Positions 30,174-37,457 of a stretch of 64,000 nucleotides of DNA are shown one piece after another (within the stretch, counting starts at the first letter, position 1; every line of letters begins with the position of its first letter). Made by a program: the position numbers and the translations under genes. The notes under the pieces are model-generated. The model ran no database searches, was not told the DNA's origin, and was given only the letters and a program-made list of their open reading frames with translations. This DNA is from Micromonospora craniellae. GTDB taxonomy: Bacteria; Actinomycetota; Actinomycetes; Mycobacteriales; Micromonosporaceae. The DNA lies in NCBI RefSeq assembly GCF_014764405.1, contig NZ_CP061725.1, forward strand, positions 3,100,001-3,164,000, read 5' to 3'.

Positions 30174-30967
30174 GACTCCATCACTTCCTTCATCAGCAGC
30201 TCTGACGGTCCCTTAGGGAGGGCGACGCTGCGGACGCTCTCCCACCTCGTGAGCAGCGTAGCGATTTCCTCGTCCCTGTCGATGGTTGTGCCGCCGATGT
30301 GGTTCTCCAGGTGTCCTAGCCAATCACCATCGGCGCCCCGGGCCAGAGTGAGCGGGCTGATGAGCCCAACATGTACGCTCACCTCGGCCGGAATCAGATG
30401 CACCAGCACGCCCCCGCGCTTGACGCATTCGAGCAGGTGACCGATCTGCTGAGTCATGACGCCTCGGAAACCCTCGTCGGCCCGGTGCAGCGTGGTCTCC
30501 TCGATCACCGCGACGAGGATCGGCGGGTCCGGTCGGGTCAGGATCGCCTGACGATCCATCCGTACCGCCAACCGCCGTTCGATCTCTTCGTCGTTGAGCA
30601 TGTCGTCGGACTGGATCACCGCGCGGGCGTAGTGCTCGGTCTGGAGCAGGCCGGGGATCAGCGTCGGGTGGTAGCAGCGCAACTGCCGCGCGTTGCGCTC
30701 GGCGTCCAGCTAGGGGCGTAGCCAGTTCGGCTGGCCGTGCAGTTCGGCGATGCGCAGCAGCCCCGACAGCAGGCCGTCGCTGTTCAGCACCTCGTCGGCC
30801 CGCTTGAGGAAGAGTCGGTCGAACGGGCGTTGCCCCAGCTCGATCGCGGAGATCTGCGAGCCGGAGAAGTGCACCAACTTGCCGAAATCCTCCTGGGTCA
30901 GGTCGGCGGACAGCCGCAGCCTGCGCAACTGGGCCCGGATCAGTTCGGCGGTCGGCTCGGATTCCAC
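30158..30967 (-). pseudogene. XRE-DUF5753 regulator interrupted by an amber codon
   Basis: A single reading frame of 270 codons holds an N-terminal XRE HTH (AQLRRLRLSADLTQEDFGKL, then SGSQISAIELGQRPFDR) and a complete DUF5753 domain (LIPGLLQTEHYARAVIQSDD through LTRWESVRSVALPKGPSELL). It is broken once, by TAG at 30710-30712, after NWLRP. Related proteins often have Trp at this kind of position, so TGG to TAG is the simplest cause. There is no frameshift. The DUF5753 part alone could only be made by read-through or from an internal GTG near 30682. Confidence 0.85.
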
Positions 30968-31135
30968 GCTGCCTCCACGAATTCTCGGCCGCTCGGATGG
31001 CTGCCCGGCCCGGCGTCACCATCGCCACGGCCGGTGTCGATGCCTTCCAACGGTAGTCGTCCGATCAGCACACTGTCACCCGGCGGTCCTGCTCCCATCC
31101 ACCGGGGACGGCCCCACCCGGAGGCGGAGGTCGAG

Positions 31136-31438
31136 ATGTCCCACCCGAAGTCGTACCCGGTGCCGCGTCGTGGCCCGGTGGCCGAGCGGCCCCGGCAGCA
31201 CCCGATGTCCGGCCCGCAGCATCTGCCGCTGCGCCCGCTCTGGCTGTGTCGGGCCTGCGGCCACTCGTGGCCCTGCGCCGAGGCGCGGCTGCTGCTCCGT
31301 GTCGAGTACGACAACCGCTGGCTCGACCTGGCCGTCTACCTGTCCGGGCTGTACTTCGAGGCGACACATGACCTGTTCCGGCTCGACCCGGACGGCGGCC
31401 CGACACCGCCTGAGCTGTTCGCCCGGTTTGTGGCCTAA
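31136..31438 (+). CDS. Conserved hypothetical protein with CxxC-x4-C motif, 100 aa
   Basis: ATG 31136 is preceded by GGAGGCGGAGG. The N-terminus is Pro/Arg-rich. It is followed by LRPLWLCRACGHSWPCAEAR, with three Cys and a His that could bind zinc. The rest is VEYDNRWLDLAVYLSGLYFE and THDLFRLDPDGGPTPPELFA. Short proteins of this kind commonly neighbour DUF5753 regulators in Micromonosporaceae and are sometimes labelled flavin reductase without clear grounds. It is divergent from the broken regulator. Function unknown. Confidence 0.65.
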   Translation: MSHPKSYPVPRRGPVAERPRQHPMSGPQHLPLRPLWLCRACGHSWPCAEARLLLRVEYDNRWLDLAVYLSGLYFEATHDLFRLDPDGGPTPPELFARFVA

Positions 31439-31584
31439 GGGCCGTACCGTCGATCGGCGGTTGACCCGACACGCGCCTGTACCGGCCGTTGCCGCCTGCC
31501 CGCCGCGTCGCCGGAGGGATGACGTCTGCCACGTTCGGCCAGCGCGGGGCAGACCGGTGAATGCGGCCGGTGCCAGACTCCCAG

Positions 31585-31642
31585 GTGTTAGGAGGGGACC
31601 CCTGCTATACCGCAGGCGTTAATAAGGTGCCCTTCCTTACAC
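31585..31642. repeat. Palindromic intergenic repeat, family A, copy 2
   Basis: Contains GTGTTAGGAGGGGACCCC, the central TATACCGCAGGCGTTA and CCCTTCCTTACAC. The central block is identical to the copy at 41101. The right arm has diverged, so the full hairpin is imperfect. It lies 33 bp before the SGNH hydrolase start. Confidence 0.8.
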
Positions 31643-31675
31643 CGCAGCCTTACCCGCAGCTTCGAGGAGTGAGCA

Positions 31676-32443
31676 GTGCGCTGGCGCAGTTACGTCGCGG
31701 TCGGGGACAGCTTCACCGAGGGCCTGGACGACGCGTACCCGGACGGCACGTTCCGGGGCTGGGCCGATCTGGTGGCCACCCGGTTGGCCGCCGAGGCCGG
31801 CCCCGAGTTCCGGTACGCCAACCTGGCCATCCGCGGCCGACTCTTCCCGGGCGTGGTGGCCGAACAGGTGCCGGCCGCGCTGGCCATGAAGCCCGACCTG
31901 ATCAGCTTCGCTGCCGGTGGCAACGACGTGCTGCGCCGCAACTTCGACCCGGACGCACTGGTCAGCCGCTTCGACAAGGTCGTCGGCGAGCTGCGCTCGG
32001 GCGGTGCCGACGTGGTGCTGTTCCGGTTCGCCGACGTGATGGCCCGACTGCCGGGGCAGCGGCTGATCGCACCCCGGGTCGAGTTGCTCAACCGCGCCGT
32101 CGGCGAGACCGCCGAGCGGCACGGCGCGATCCTGGTCGACCTGTACGCCGACGACACGTACCTCAATCCGCTGCTGTGGAGCACCGACCGGCTGCACCTG
32201 TCGCCGGTCGGCCACCGCCGGGTCGCCGCCCAGGTGCTCGGTGCACTGGGCGTCGGCTGCGACGAGGAGTGGCTGCTCGTACCGCCGAGGCCGACGCCGA
32301 GCCCGTGGCTGGCCGCCCGTACCGCCGACCTGCGCTGGGCCGGCCAACACCTGGCCCCCTGGCTAAAGCGCCGCCTCACCGGCCGCTCCTCCGGCGACAC
32401 CTGCACCGCCAAACGCCCCACCCTCAGCCCCCTCCCCGACTGA
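31676..32443 (+). CDS. SGNH/GDSL-family hydrolase
   Basis: 255 residues from GTG 31676 (GAGGAG upstream). Block I is VAVGDSFTEG with nucleophile Ser12. Block II Gly is in NLAIRGRLF, block III is AGGND at 80-84 and block V is STDRLHLSPVGH with Asp171 and His174. It lacks a signal peptide, so a cytosolic esterase or lipase activity is likely. The last 40 residues are basic and Pro/Ser-rich. A palindromic repeat lies on each side. Confidence 0.9.
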   Translation: MRWRSYVAVGDSFTEGLDDAYPDGTFRGWADLVATRLAAEAGPEFRYANLAIRGRLFPGVVAEQVPAALAMKPDLISFAAGGNDVLRRNFDPDALVSRFDKVVGELRSGGADVVLFRFADVMARLPGQRLIAPRVELLNRAVGETAERHGAILVDLYADDTYLNPLLWSTDRLHLSPVGHRRVAAQVLGALGVGCDEEWLLVPPRPTPSPWLAARTADLRWAGQHLAPWLKRRLTGRSSGDTCTAKRPTLSPLPD

Positions 32444-32475
32444 TCCCCACCCTGCCCAGCCCCATCCCGCTCAGC

Positions 32476-32554
32476 CCCGTCGATCATGGAGTTGTGGTCG
32501 ACAGTATGGGCGGATAAGTGGCTTTGGCCGCACCACAATTCCATGATCGACGGG
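32476..32554. repeat. Inverted repeat, family B (GTCGATCATGGAGTTGTGG type)
   Basis: Left arm 32476-32498 (CCCGTCGATCATGGAGTTGT then GGT) and right arm 32532-32554 are reverse complements with one difference over 23 bp, around a 33-nt loop. It lies in the SGNH-rhodanese gap and could act as a terminator. It is unrelated in sequence to family A. Confidence 0.75.
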
Positions 32555-32601
32555 CAAAGGCCGACTGGGTGCTCCAGGCGGTGCTGCCGCTCGCTGCATG
32601 T

Positions 32602-32660
32602 TTGTTAGCAGGGGTCCCCTGCTATGCCGGAGGCGTTAGCAGGGGACCCCTCCTTGCACA
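32602..32660. repeat. Palindromic intergenic repeat, family A, copy 3
   Basis: The left arm contains AGCAGGGGTCCCCTGCT, itself a palindrome. The right arm TAGCAGGGGACCCCT pairs exactly with AGGGGTCCCCTGCTA on the left. The loop TGCCGGAGGCGT matches the family. It lies 43 bp upstream of the rhodanese start. Confidence 0.8.
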
Positions 32661-32702
32661 CAACCCCGCGCGGACGCGGCTGCTCGGCGTACCTTGGGGC
32701 TC

Positions 32703-33593
32703 ATGTCTGTGCCCAGTGATCCCGATCCCCGACTCCAGTCGTACGCGGACCCGCAACGGCTGGTGACCACCGAATGGCTGGCGGAGCGCCTCGGCGACGA
32801 GGGTCTCGTCGTGGTCGAGTCCGACGAGGACGTGCTGCTCTATGACACCGGCCACATCCCGGGCGCCGTGAAGGTCGACTGGCATCTGGAGCTGAACGAC
32901 CAGGTGACCCGGGACTACCTGGATGCCGAGCGGTTCGCCGAGTTGTGTGCGGCCAAGGGCATCGGCCGCGACGACACGGTCGTCTTCTACGGCGACAACT
33001 TCAACTGGTGGGCCGCGTACGCCCTCTGGGTCTTCACGCTCTTCGGCCACCGGGACGTGCGGCTGCTCGACGGCGGCCGGCAGAAGTGGATCGCCGAGGG
33101 GCGGGAGCTGACCCGGGACAAGCCGGTCCGGCCGAGGGCGGAGTACCCGGTGCCGCAGCGGGACGACGCGCCGGTGCGCGCGTTCCGGGAGGACGTGTCG
33201 GCGCACGTCGACGCCGACCGGCCGCTGGTGGACGTGCGGTCGCCGGGTGAGTACACCGGCGAGATGCTGCACATGCCGGACTACCCGCAGGAGGGTGCGC
33301 TGCGCGGCGGGCACATCCCGGGTGCGGTGAGCAAGCCGTGGAAGTCCGCCGCCAACGACGACGGCACGTTCAAGTCGGCCGACGAGCTGCGGACGATCTA
33401 CGCCGACCAGCTCGGGTTGAGCCCGGACGACGACGTGATCGCGTACTGCCGGATCGGTGAGCGGTCCAGCCACACCTGGTTCGTGCTGCGTCACCTGCTG
33501 GGCTACCCGCGCGTCCGCAACTACGACGGCTCGTGGACCGAGTGGGGCAATCTGGTCCGGGCTCCCGTCGTCAAGGGCCCCGACCCGAAGTGA
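32703..33593 (+). CDS. Thiosulfate sulfurtransferase (two rhodanese domains)
   Basis: 296 residues from ATG 32703. The N-terminal rhodanese domain (to ~145) is inactive, with YGDNFNWW where the active loop would be. The C-terminal domain has the catalytic loop CRIGERSSH with Cys249. It transfers sulfane sulfur from thiosulfate or mercaptopyruvate to acceptors in the cytosol. It matches actinobacterial CysA2/SseA-type enzymes. The DUF1416 gene that often follows is absent. Repeats flank it on both sides. Confidence 0.93.
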   Translation: MSVPSDPDPRLQSYADPQRLVTTEWLAERLGDEGLVVVESDEDVLLYDTGHIPGAVKVDWHLELNDQVTRDYLDAERFAELCAAKGIGRDDTVVFYGDNFNWWAAYALWVFTLFGHRDVRLLDGGRQKWIAEGRELTRDKPVRPRAEYPVPQRDDAPVRAFREDVSAHVDADRPLVDVRSPGEYTGEMLHMPDYPQEGALRGGHIPGAVSKPWKSAANDDGTFKSADELRTIYADQLGLSPDDDVIAYCRIGERSSHTWFVLRHLLGYPRVRNYDGSWTEWGNLVRAPVVKGPDPK

Positions 33594-33605
33594 GCCGTCG
33601 ACCGG

Positions 33606-33665
33606 GATGATCAAGAAGTTTGGTGGCTCCCACCGTCCGATCCTGACCAGTACTTCTTGATCGAC
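33606..33665. repeat. Inverted repeat, family C (GATCAAGAAGT type)
   Basis: GATGATCAAGAAGTTTGG on the left and CCAGTACTTCTTGATCGAC on the right form an interrupted hairpin with a loop of about 20 nt. It lies between the convergent rhodanese and TetR genes and may terminate both. Confidence 0.7.
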
Positions 33666-33695
33666 TTGGCGATCGGGGTGCCCGCCACCTTGGGA

Positions 33696-34298
33696 TCAGC
33701 GGGGGGTCGGGTCGCGCAGGTAGCGCTGGATGGTGGGGGCCAGCCAGGCGGCCAGGGCGGGTGGGGAGAGGTCGACCATGGGAGGCAGGCGGAGGACGTA
33801 CCGGGTCAGGGCCACGCCGAGTAGTTGGCTGGCGACCAGGCCGGCTCGGTGCGGGGCTTCCGTCGGGTCGGCGACCACCCGGGCCACGGCCGTGCCGAGC
33901 TGGGTGGCGAAGATGTCGCGTACCCGCTCGGCGCCGCTCGGGTTGGTGCTGGCCGTGCGTAGCAGCGCTGGCAGCGTGGTGTCTTCCTCCCAGCGGGTGA
34001 AGAAGAAGCTGACCAGTGTCTCACCGAGGCGGTCGGCCGGTGTGCCGCTCAGGTCCGGTAGCCGCAGGTCGAACTCGGCCGCCGCCGCGAACAGGCCCTC
34101 CTTGCTGCCGTAGTAGCGCATCACCATGGACGGGTCGATGCGCGCGTCGGCGGCGATGGCCCGGATCGTCGCCCGGTCGTAACCGTCGGCCGCGAAGCGC
34201 TCGCGGGCGGCCCGCAGGATGGCCGCGCGGGTCGCGTCCGCGTTGCGCGGCCGGCCGCCGCCGGGTGTCGGCTCGGTCTGCGGCACGCCTTCCGTCAT
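33696..34298 (-). CDS. TetR-family repressor of the adjacent monooxygenase
   Basis: 200 residues from ATG 34298 (MTEGVPQTEPTPGGGRPRNA). The open frame runs further upstream, but that part covers the operator region and lacks coding sense. The HTH is at ~25-70 (DATRAAILRAARERFAADGY, then DRATIRAIAADARIDPSMVM, RYYGSKEGLF). The C-terminal ligand domain is typical of TetR. It is divergent from a flavin monooxygenase, with two palindromes between them, so it probably represses both genes until a ligand binds. Confidence 0.9.
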   Translation of the reverse strand: MTEGVPQTEPTPGGGRPRNADATRAAILRAARERFAADGYDRATIRAIAADARIDPSMVMRYYGSKEGLFAAAAEFDLRLPDLSGTPADRLGETLVSFFFTRWEEDTTLPALLRTASTNPSGAERVRDIFATQLGTAVARVVADPTEAPHRAGLVASQLLGVALTRYVLRLPPMVDLSPPALAAWLAPTIQRYLRDPTPR

Positions 34299-34314
34299 GT
34301 GCACGACGGTATGC

Positions 34315-34326
34315 CAACACGTGTTG
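34315..34326. promoter_or_regulatory. Operator-like palindrome 1
   Basis: CAACACGTGTTG, a perfect 12-bp palindrome in the context GCCAACACGTGTTGAC. Its right end overlaps the -35 element of the monooxygenase promoter. It lies 17 bp from the TetR start. It shares the GCCAACA half-site with operator 2. Confidence 0.65.
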
Positions 34327-34353
34327 ACTTCTCCGATCGGGGGCGCGTAGCGT
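34324..34353 (+). promoter_or_regulatory. Promoter of the flavin monooxygenase gene
   Basis: TTGACT (34324-34329), an 18-bp spacer and TAGCGT (34348-34353). This is a good match to actinobacterial housekeeping promoters (TTGAC-N18-TAgnnT). The predicted transcription start near 34360 lies just before operator 2. Confidence 0.65.
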
Positions 34354-34365
34354 TGCCAACAAGCG

Positions 34366-34387
34366 TTTGCCAACAGTTGTTGGCAAA
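34366..34387. promoter_or_regulatory. Operator 2, perfect 22-bp palindrome
   Basis: TTTGCCAACA, GT, TGTTGGCAAA: the two arms are exact reverse complements. A further half-site TTGCCAACA is at 34353-34361. A repressor bound here would block the promoter that ends 12 bp upstream. It is the best candidate site for the divergent TetR protein. Confidence 0.8.
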
Positions 34388-34407
34388 GAGGAACGGGGGA
34401 GGCCGTC

Positions 34408-35589
34408 ATGCTGCCCGGAACCACGGACGTCCTGATCGTCGGAGCCGGTCCGACCGGCCTGACCGCTGCGCTCACCCTGGCCCGCCGGGGGGTCGACGTC
34501 ACCCTGGTCGAGCAGCGGGAGACGCCGGCGGTGACCTCACGGGCGGCGGTTGTGCACGCGTACACCCTGGAGGTGCTGGACCGGGTCGGCGCGGGTGCGC
34601 CGCTGGTCGAGCGGGGCCTGCGGTCGGCCCGGTTCAGTGTCCGCGACCGGGACCGGGTGCTGATCACCGTGCCGTTCGACCGGTTGCCCAGTCGACACCG
34701 GTACGCGTTGATGGTGTCCCAGTCGGTCACCGAGGAGGTGCTCACCGAGCGGCTGGCCGAGGCGGGCGGGCGGGTGCTGCGACCGTACCGGCTGACCGGG
34801 CTGCGCCAGGAGCCCGACGGCGCGGTGGCGCAGTTCGGTGACACGACCGTCCGGGCGCGCTGGGTCGTCGGCGCCGACGGCATCCGCAGCACCGTCCGTG
34901 AGCTGGCCGGTATCCCCTTCACCGGCCCGGACGGGTCGGCGGAGTCGTTCGTCCTGGCCGACGTACGTGTGGACAGCGCGCTGCCCCGCGACGGCGCGTC
35001 GATCTTCCTCGCCCGGGGTGGTCCGCTGGTCTGGGCCCCGCTGCCCGACGACCGGGTCCGGCTGGTCGCCACCGTGACCGACCCGCCCGCCGAGCCGGAC
35101 CTGCCCTACCTGCAACGACTGCTCGACGAGCGGGGCCTGCGACGGGAACCGGACCAGGTCCGGGAAGTCCTCTGGTCCTCGCGGTTCCGGCTGCACCGCC
35201 GCGTCGCGGAGACCTTCCGCGCGGGCCCGGTGCTGCTCGCCGGGGATGCCGGGCACGTGCACAGCCCGGCCGGCGGGCAGGGCATGAACCTCGGCATCTG
35301 CGATGCCGTCGACCTCGGCGAGACCCTGTCGGCGGTGCTGGCCGGGGGCCCCGACACCATCCTGGACGAGTACGCGGCGCGGCGTCGCCCCCTCGCCCAC
35401 GAGGTGGCCGGTTTCGCCGACCGGCTGACCCGGCTCGCCACCGTGCCGTCCGCCGGGCGTCCCGCCCGGGACGCGTTGCTGCGCCTGGTCTCGGCGCTGC
35501 CACCGGTACGCCGACGGGTCGCCCTGCGGCTGTCCGGGCTCAGTCAACGGCCGTCCGATAGGGTGTCCCACCCGGCGACGTCTCGCTGA
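34408..35589 (+). CDS. FAD-dependent aromatic-ring monooxygenase
   Basis: 393 residues, class A flavoprotein monooxygenase. The dinucleotide fold GAGPTGLTAALTLARRG is near residue 13. The DG motif region is WVVGADGIRSTVRELAG, and the FAD ribityl motif is LLAGDAGHVHSPAGGQGMNL. It lacks the C-terminal thioredoxin-like extension found in phenol hydroxylases, so it is the short type. Likely reactions are hydroxylation or detoxification of an aromatic compound with NAD(P)H and O2. Inducible control by the adjacent TetR fits a xenobiotic or antibiotic substrate, which cannot be named from sequence. Confidence 0.9.
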   Translation: MLPGTTDVLIVGAGPTGLTAALTLARRGVDVTLVEQRETPAVTSRAAVVHAYTLEVLDRVGAGAPLVERGLRSARFSVRDRDRVLITVPFDRLPSRHRYALMVSQSVTEEVLTERLAEAGGRVLRPYRLTGLRQEPDGAVAQFGDTTVRARWVVGADGIRSTVRELAGIPFTGPDGSAESFVLADVRVDSALPRDGASIFLARGGPLVWAPLPDDRVRLVATVTDPPAEPDLPYLQRLLDERGLRREPDQVREVLWSSRFRLHRRVAETFRAGPVLLAGDAGHVHSPAGGQGMNLGICDAVDLGETLSAVLAGGPDTILDEYAARRRPLAHEVAGFADRLTRLATVPSAGRPARDALLRLVSALPPVRRRVALRLSGLSQRPSDRVSHPATSR

Positions 35590-35664
35590 GAAACCGGGCA
35601 GGCAGATGTCGGTCGTGGCCGGTACGGTGAGCGCCGGCATCCGGGAGCGGGGAGCGGACAAGGC

Positions 35665-37452
35665 GTGGACCGTACCTTCCAGGTGGACCTGCGTGGCGTG
35701 GTCGACCTGCTCAGCCATCACCTCTATGGCAGCCCACGGGTCTATGTCCGGGAGCTGATGCAGAACGCGGTGGACGCGATCACCGCGCGTCGGAACGCCG
35801 AGCCGGACGCGCCGGCGCTGGTCCGGATCGAGCCGCCCGAGTTGACCGGCGACGGCACGCTGCGCGTGCACGACACCGGCATCGGGCTGACCGAGGCGCA
35901 GGTACACGAGTTGCTGGCCACCATCGGTCGTAGCTCCAAAAGGGATGTACTGGGCTTCTCCCGCCACGAGTTCCTCGGCCAGTTCGGCATCGGGCTGCTC
36001 TCCTGCTTCCTCGTCGCCGACGAGATCCGGGTGGTCACCCGCAACGGCGACCACCCCACCGTGCACTGGACCGGCTACGCCGACGGCCGCTACGCGGTGC
36101 GCCTGGCCCCGCCGCAGGAGGCACGCGCCGAGGTCGGCACCACGGTCACCCTGGTGCCGCGCCACGACGCCGACCAGTGGTACGCCACCGCCACCGTCAC
36201 CGAGCTGGCCCGCCTCTACGGCAGCCTGCTGCCGGTGACCGTCCGGGTCGGCAGCGTGGTGACCACCGCCGGGGAACCGCCCTGGCCGACCAGCCCCGGC
36301 GCGCCCGTGGACCGCGCCGCCCTGATCGGGTACGCCCGCGAGACGCTCGGCGTCGACCCGTTCGACGTGGTGCCGCTGCGGGTGCCGGAGGCCGGGCTGA
36401 CCGGGGTGGCGTTCATCCTGCCCACCGCCGTGAACCCGGCCGCCCGCGCCGGCCACCGGGTCTACCTCAAGCGGATGCTGCTCACCGAGCACGCCGACGG
36501 CCTCCTGCCGGACTGGGCCTTCTTCGCGCACTGCGTGGTCGACACCAGCGAGCTGCGGCCCACCGCCAGCCGCGAGGCGCTGTACGAGGACTCCCTGCTC
36601 ACCAGCACCCGCGAGTCGCTCGGCGCACAGATCCGTGGCTGGCTGGTCCGGCTCGCCAAGCACCAGCCGGGCCGGCTGGCCGAGTTCCTCCAGGTGCACC
36701 ACCTGGGCGTCAAGGCGCTCGCCCTGCACGACGACGAGATGCTCAACCTGGTCGACCAGTGGTGGCCGATGGACACCAACGTCGGCACGCTCACCCTCGC
36801 CGAGTTCCGGCAGCGTTACGGACTGGTCCGGTACGCCGCCAGCCTGGACGAGTTCCGCCAGCTCGCGGCCGTCGCCGCCGCGCAGGACCTGGCCGTGGTC
36901 AACGGCGGCTACACGTACGACAGCGAGCTGATCGAGCGGCTGCCGACGGTGGACCGTACGGTGCTCATCGAACGGCTCGAACCGAGCGACCTGACCACCC
37001 GCTTCCACGCCCTCGAACCGCACGTCGAGTTGGCGCTGCGACCGTTTCTCACCGCCGCCGGCCGGGCCCTGGAACGGCTCGGCTGCGAGGTGCTGATCCG
37101 GGCCTACGATCCGGCCTCGCTACCGGCGCTCTACCTTCTCAGTCGCTCGGCCGCGTTCACCGACCAGCTCACCGCCAGCCGGGACAAGGCCGACGAGCTG
37201 TGGGGCGGCGTACTCGACGCGCTGGCCGCCTCCGCCCCCGCGGACCGCCCGCAACTCGTGCTCAACCATCGCAACCCGCTGGTGCGTCGGATCACCGCGC
37301 TCGGTGACCCGGAGCTGGTCGGGCTCGCCGTCGAGGCGCTCTATGGCCAGGCGCTGCTGCTCGGGCACCACCCCATCCGGGCGGCGGACGCCGCCCTGCT
37401 GAACAGTTCCTTCCTCGGCCTGCTGGGTCGGGCCGTCCCTGGACAGGAGTGA
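35665..37452 (+). CDS. HSP90-family protein (HtpG-like)
   Basis: 595 residues from GTG 35665. The N-terminal GHKL ATPase is well conserved: YVRELMQNAVDAI with Glu30 and Asn34, VHDTGIGL with Asp70, and GQFGIGLLSCFLVADE at 105-120. A middle domain follows, with YLKRMLLTEHADGLLPDWAF and DTSELRPTASREALYED, the counterpart of the HSP90 client/ATPase-activating loop region. The C-terminal dimerisation part is short. It is more divergent than housekeeping HtpG, and belongs to an actinobacterial HSP90-like group. The TPR gene starts 5 bp after its stop, so the two form an operon. Confidence 0.9.
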   Translation: MDRTFQVDLRGVVDLLSHHLYGSPRVYVRELMQNAVDAITARRNAEPDAPALVRIEPPELTGDGTLRVHDTGIGLTEAQVHELLATIGRSSKRDVLGFSRHEFLGQFGIGLLSCFLVADEIRVVTRNGDHPTVHWTGYADGRYAVRLAPPQEARAEVGTTVTLVPRHDADQWYATATVTELARLYGSLLPVTVRVGSVVTTAGEPPWPTSPGAPVDRAALIGYARETLGVDPFDVVPLRVPEAGLTGVAFILPTAVNPAARAGHRVYLKRMLLTEHADGLLPDWAFFAHCVVDTSELRPTASREALYEDSLLTSTRESLGAQIRGWLVRLAKHQPGRLAEFLQVHHLGVKALALHDDEMLNLVDQWWPMDTNVGTLTLAEFRQRYGLVRYAASLDEFRQLAAVAAAQDLAVVNGGYTYDSELIERLPTVDRTVLIERLEPSDLTTRFHALEPHVELALRPFLTAAGRALERLGCEVLIRAYDPASLPALYLLSRSAAFTDQLTASRDKADELWGGVLDALAASAPADRPQLVLNHRNPLVRRITALGDPELVGLAVEALYGQALLLGHHPIRAADAALLNSSFLGLLGRAVPGQE

Positions 37453-37457
37453 GCGTC

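Noticed and set aside
34299..35072. Upstream extension of the TetR frame to 458 codons
   Set aside because: It would cover the operator-promoter region and run antisense to the monooxygenase; the ATG at 34298 gives the canonical TetR length.
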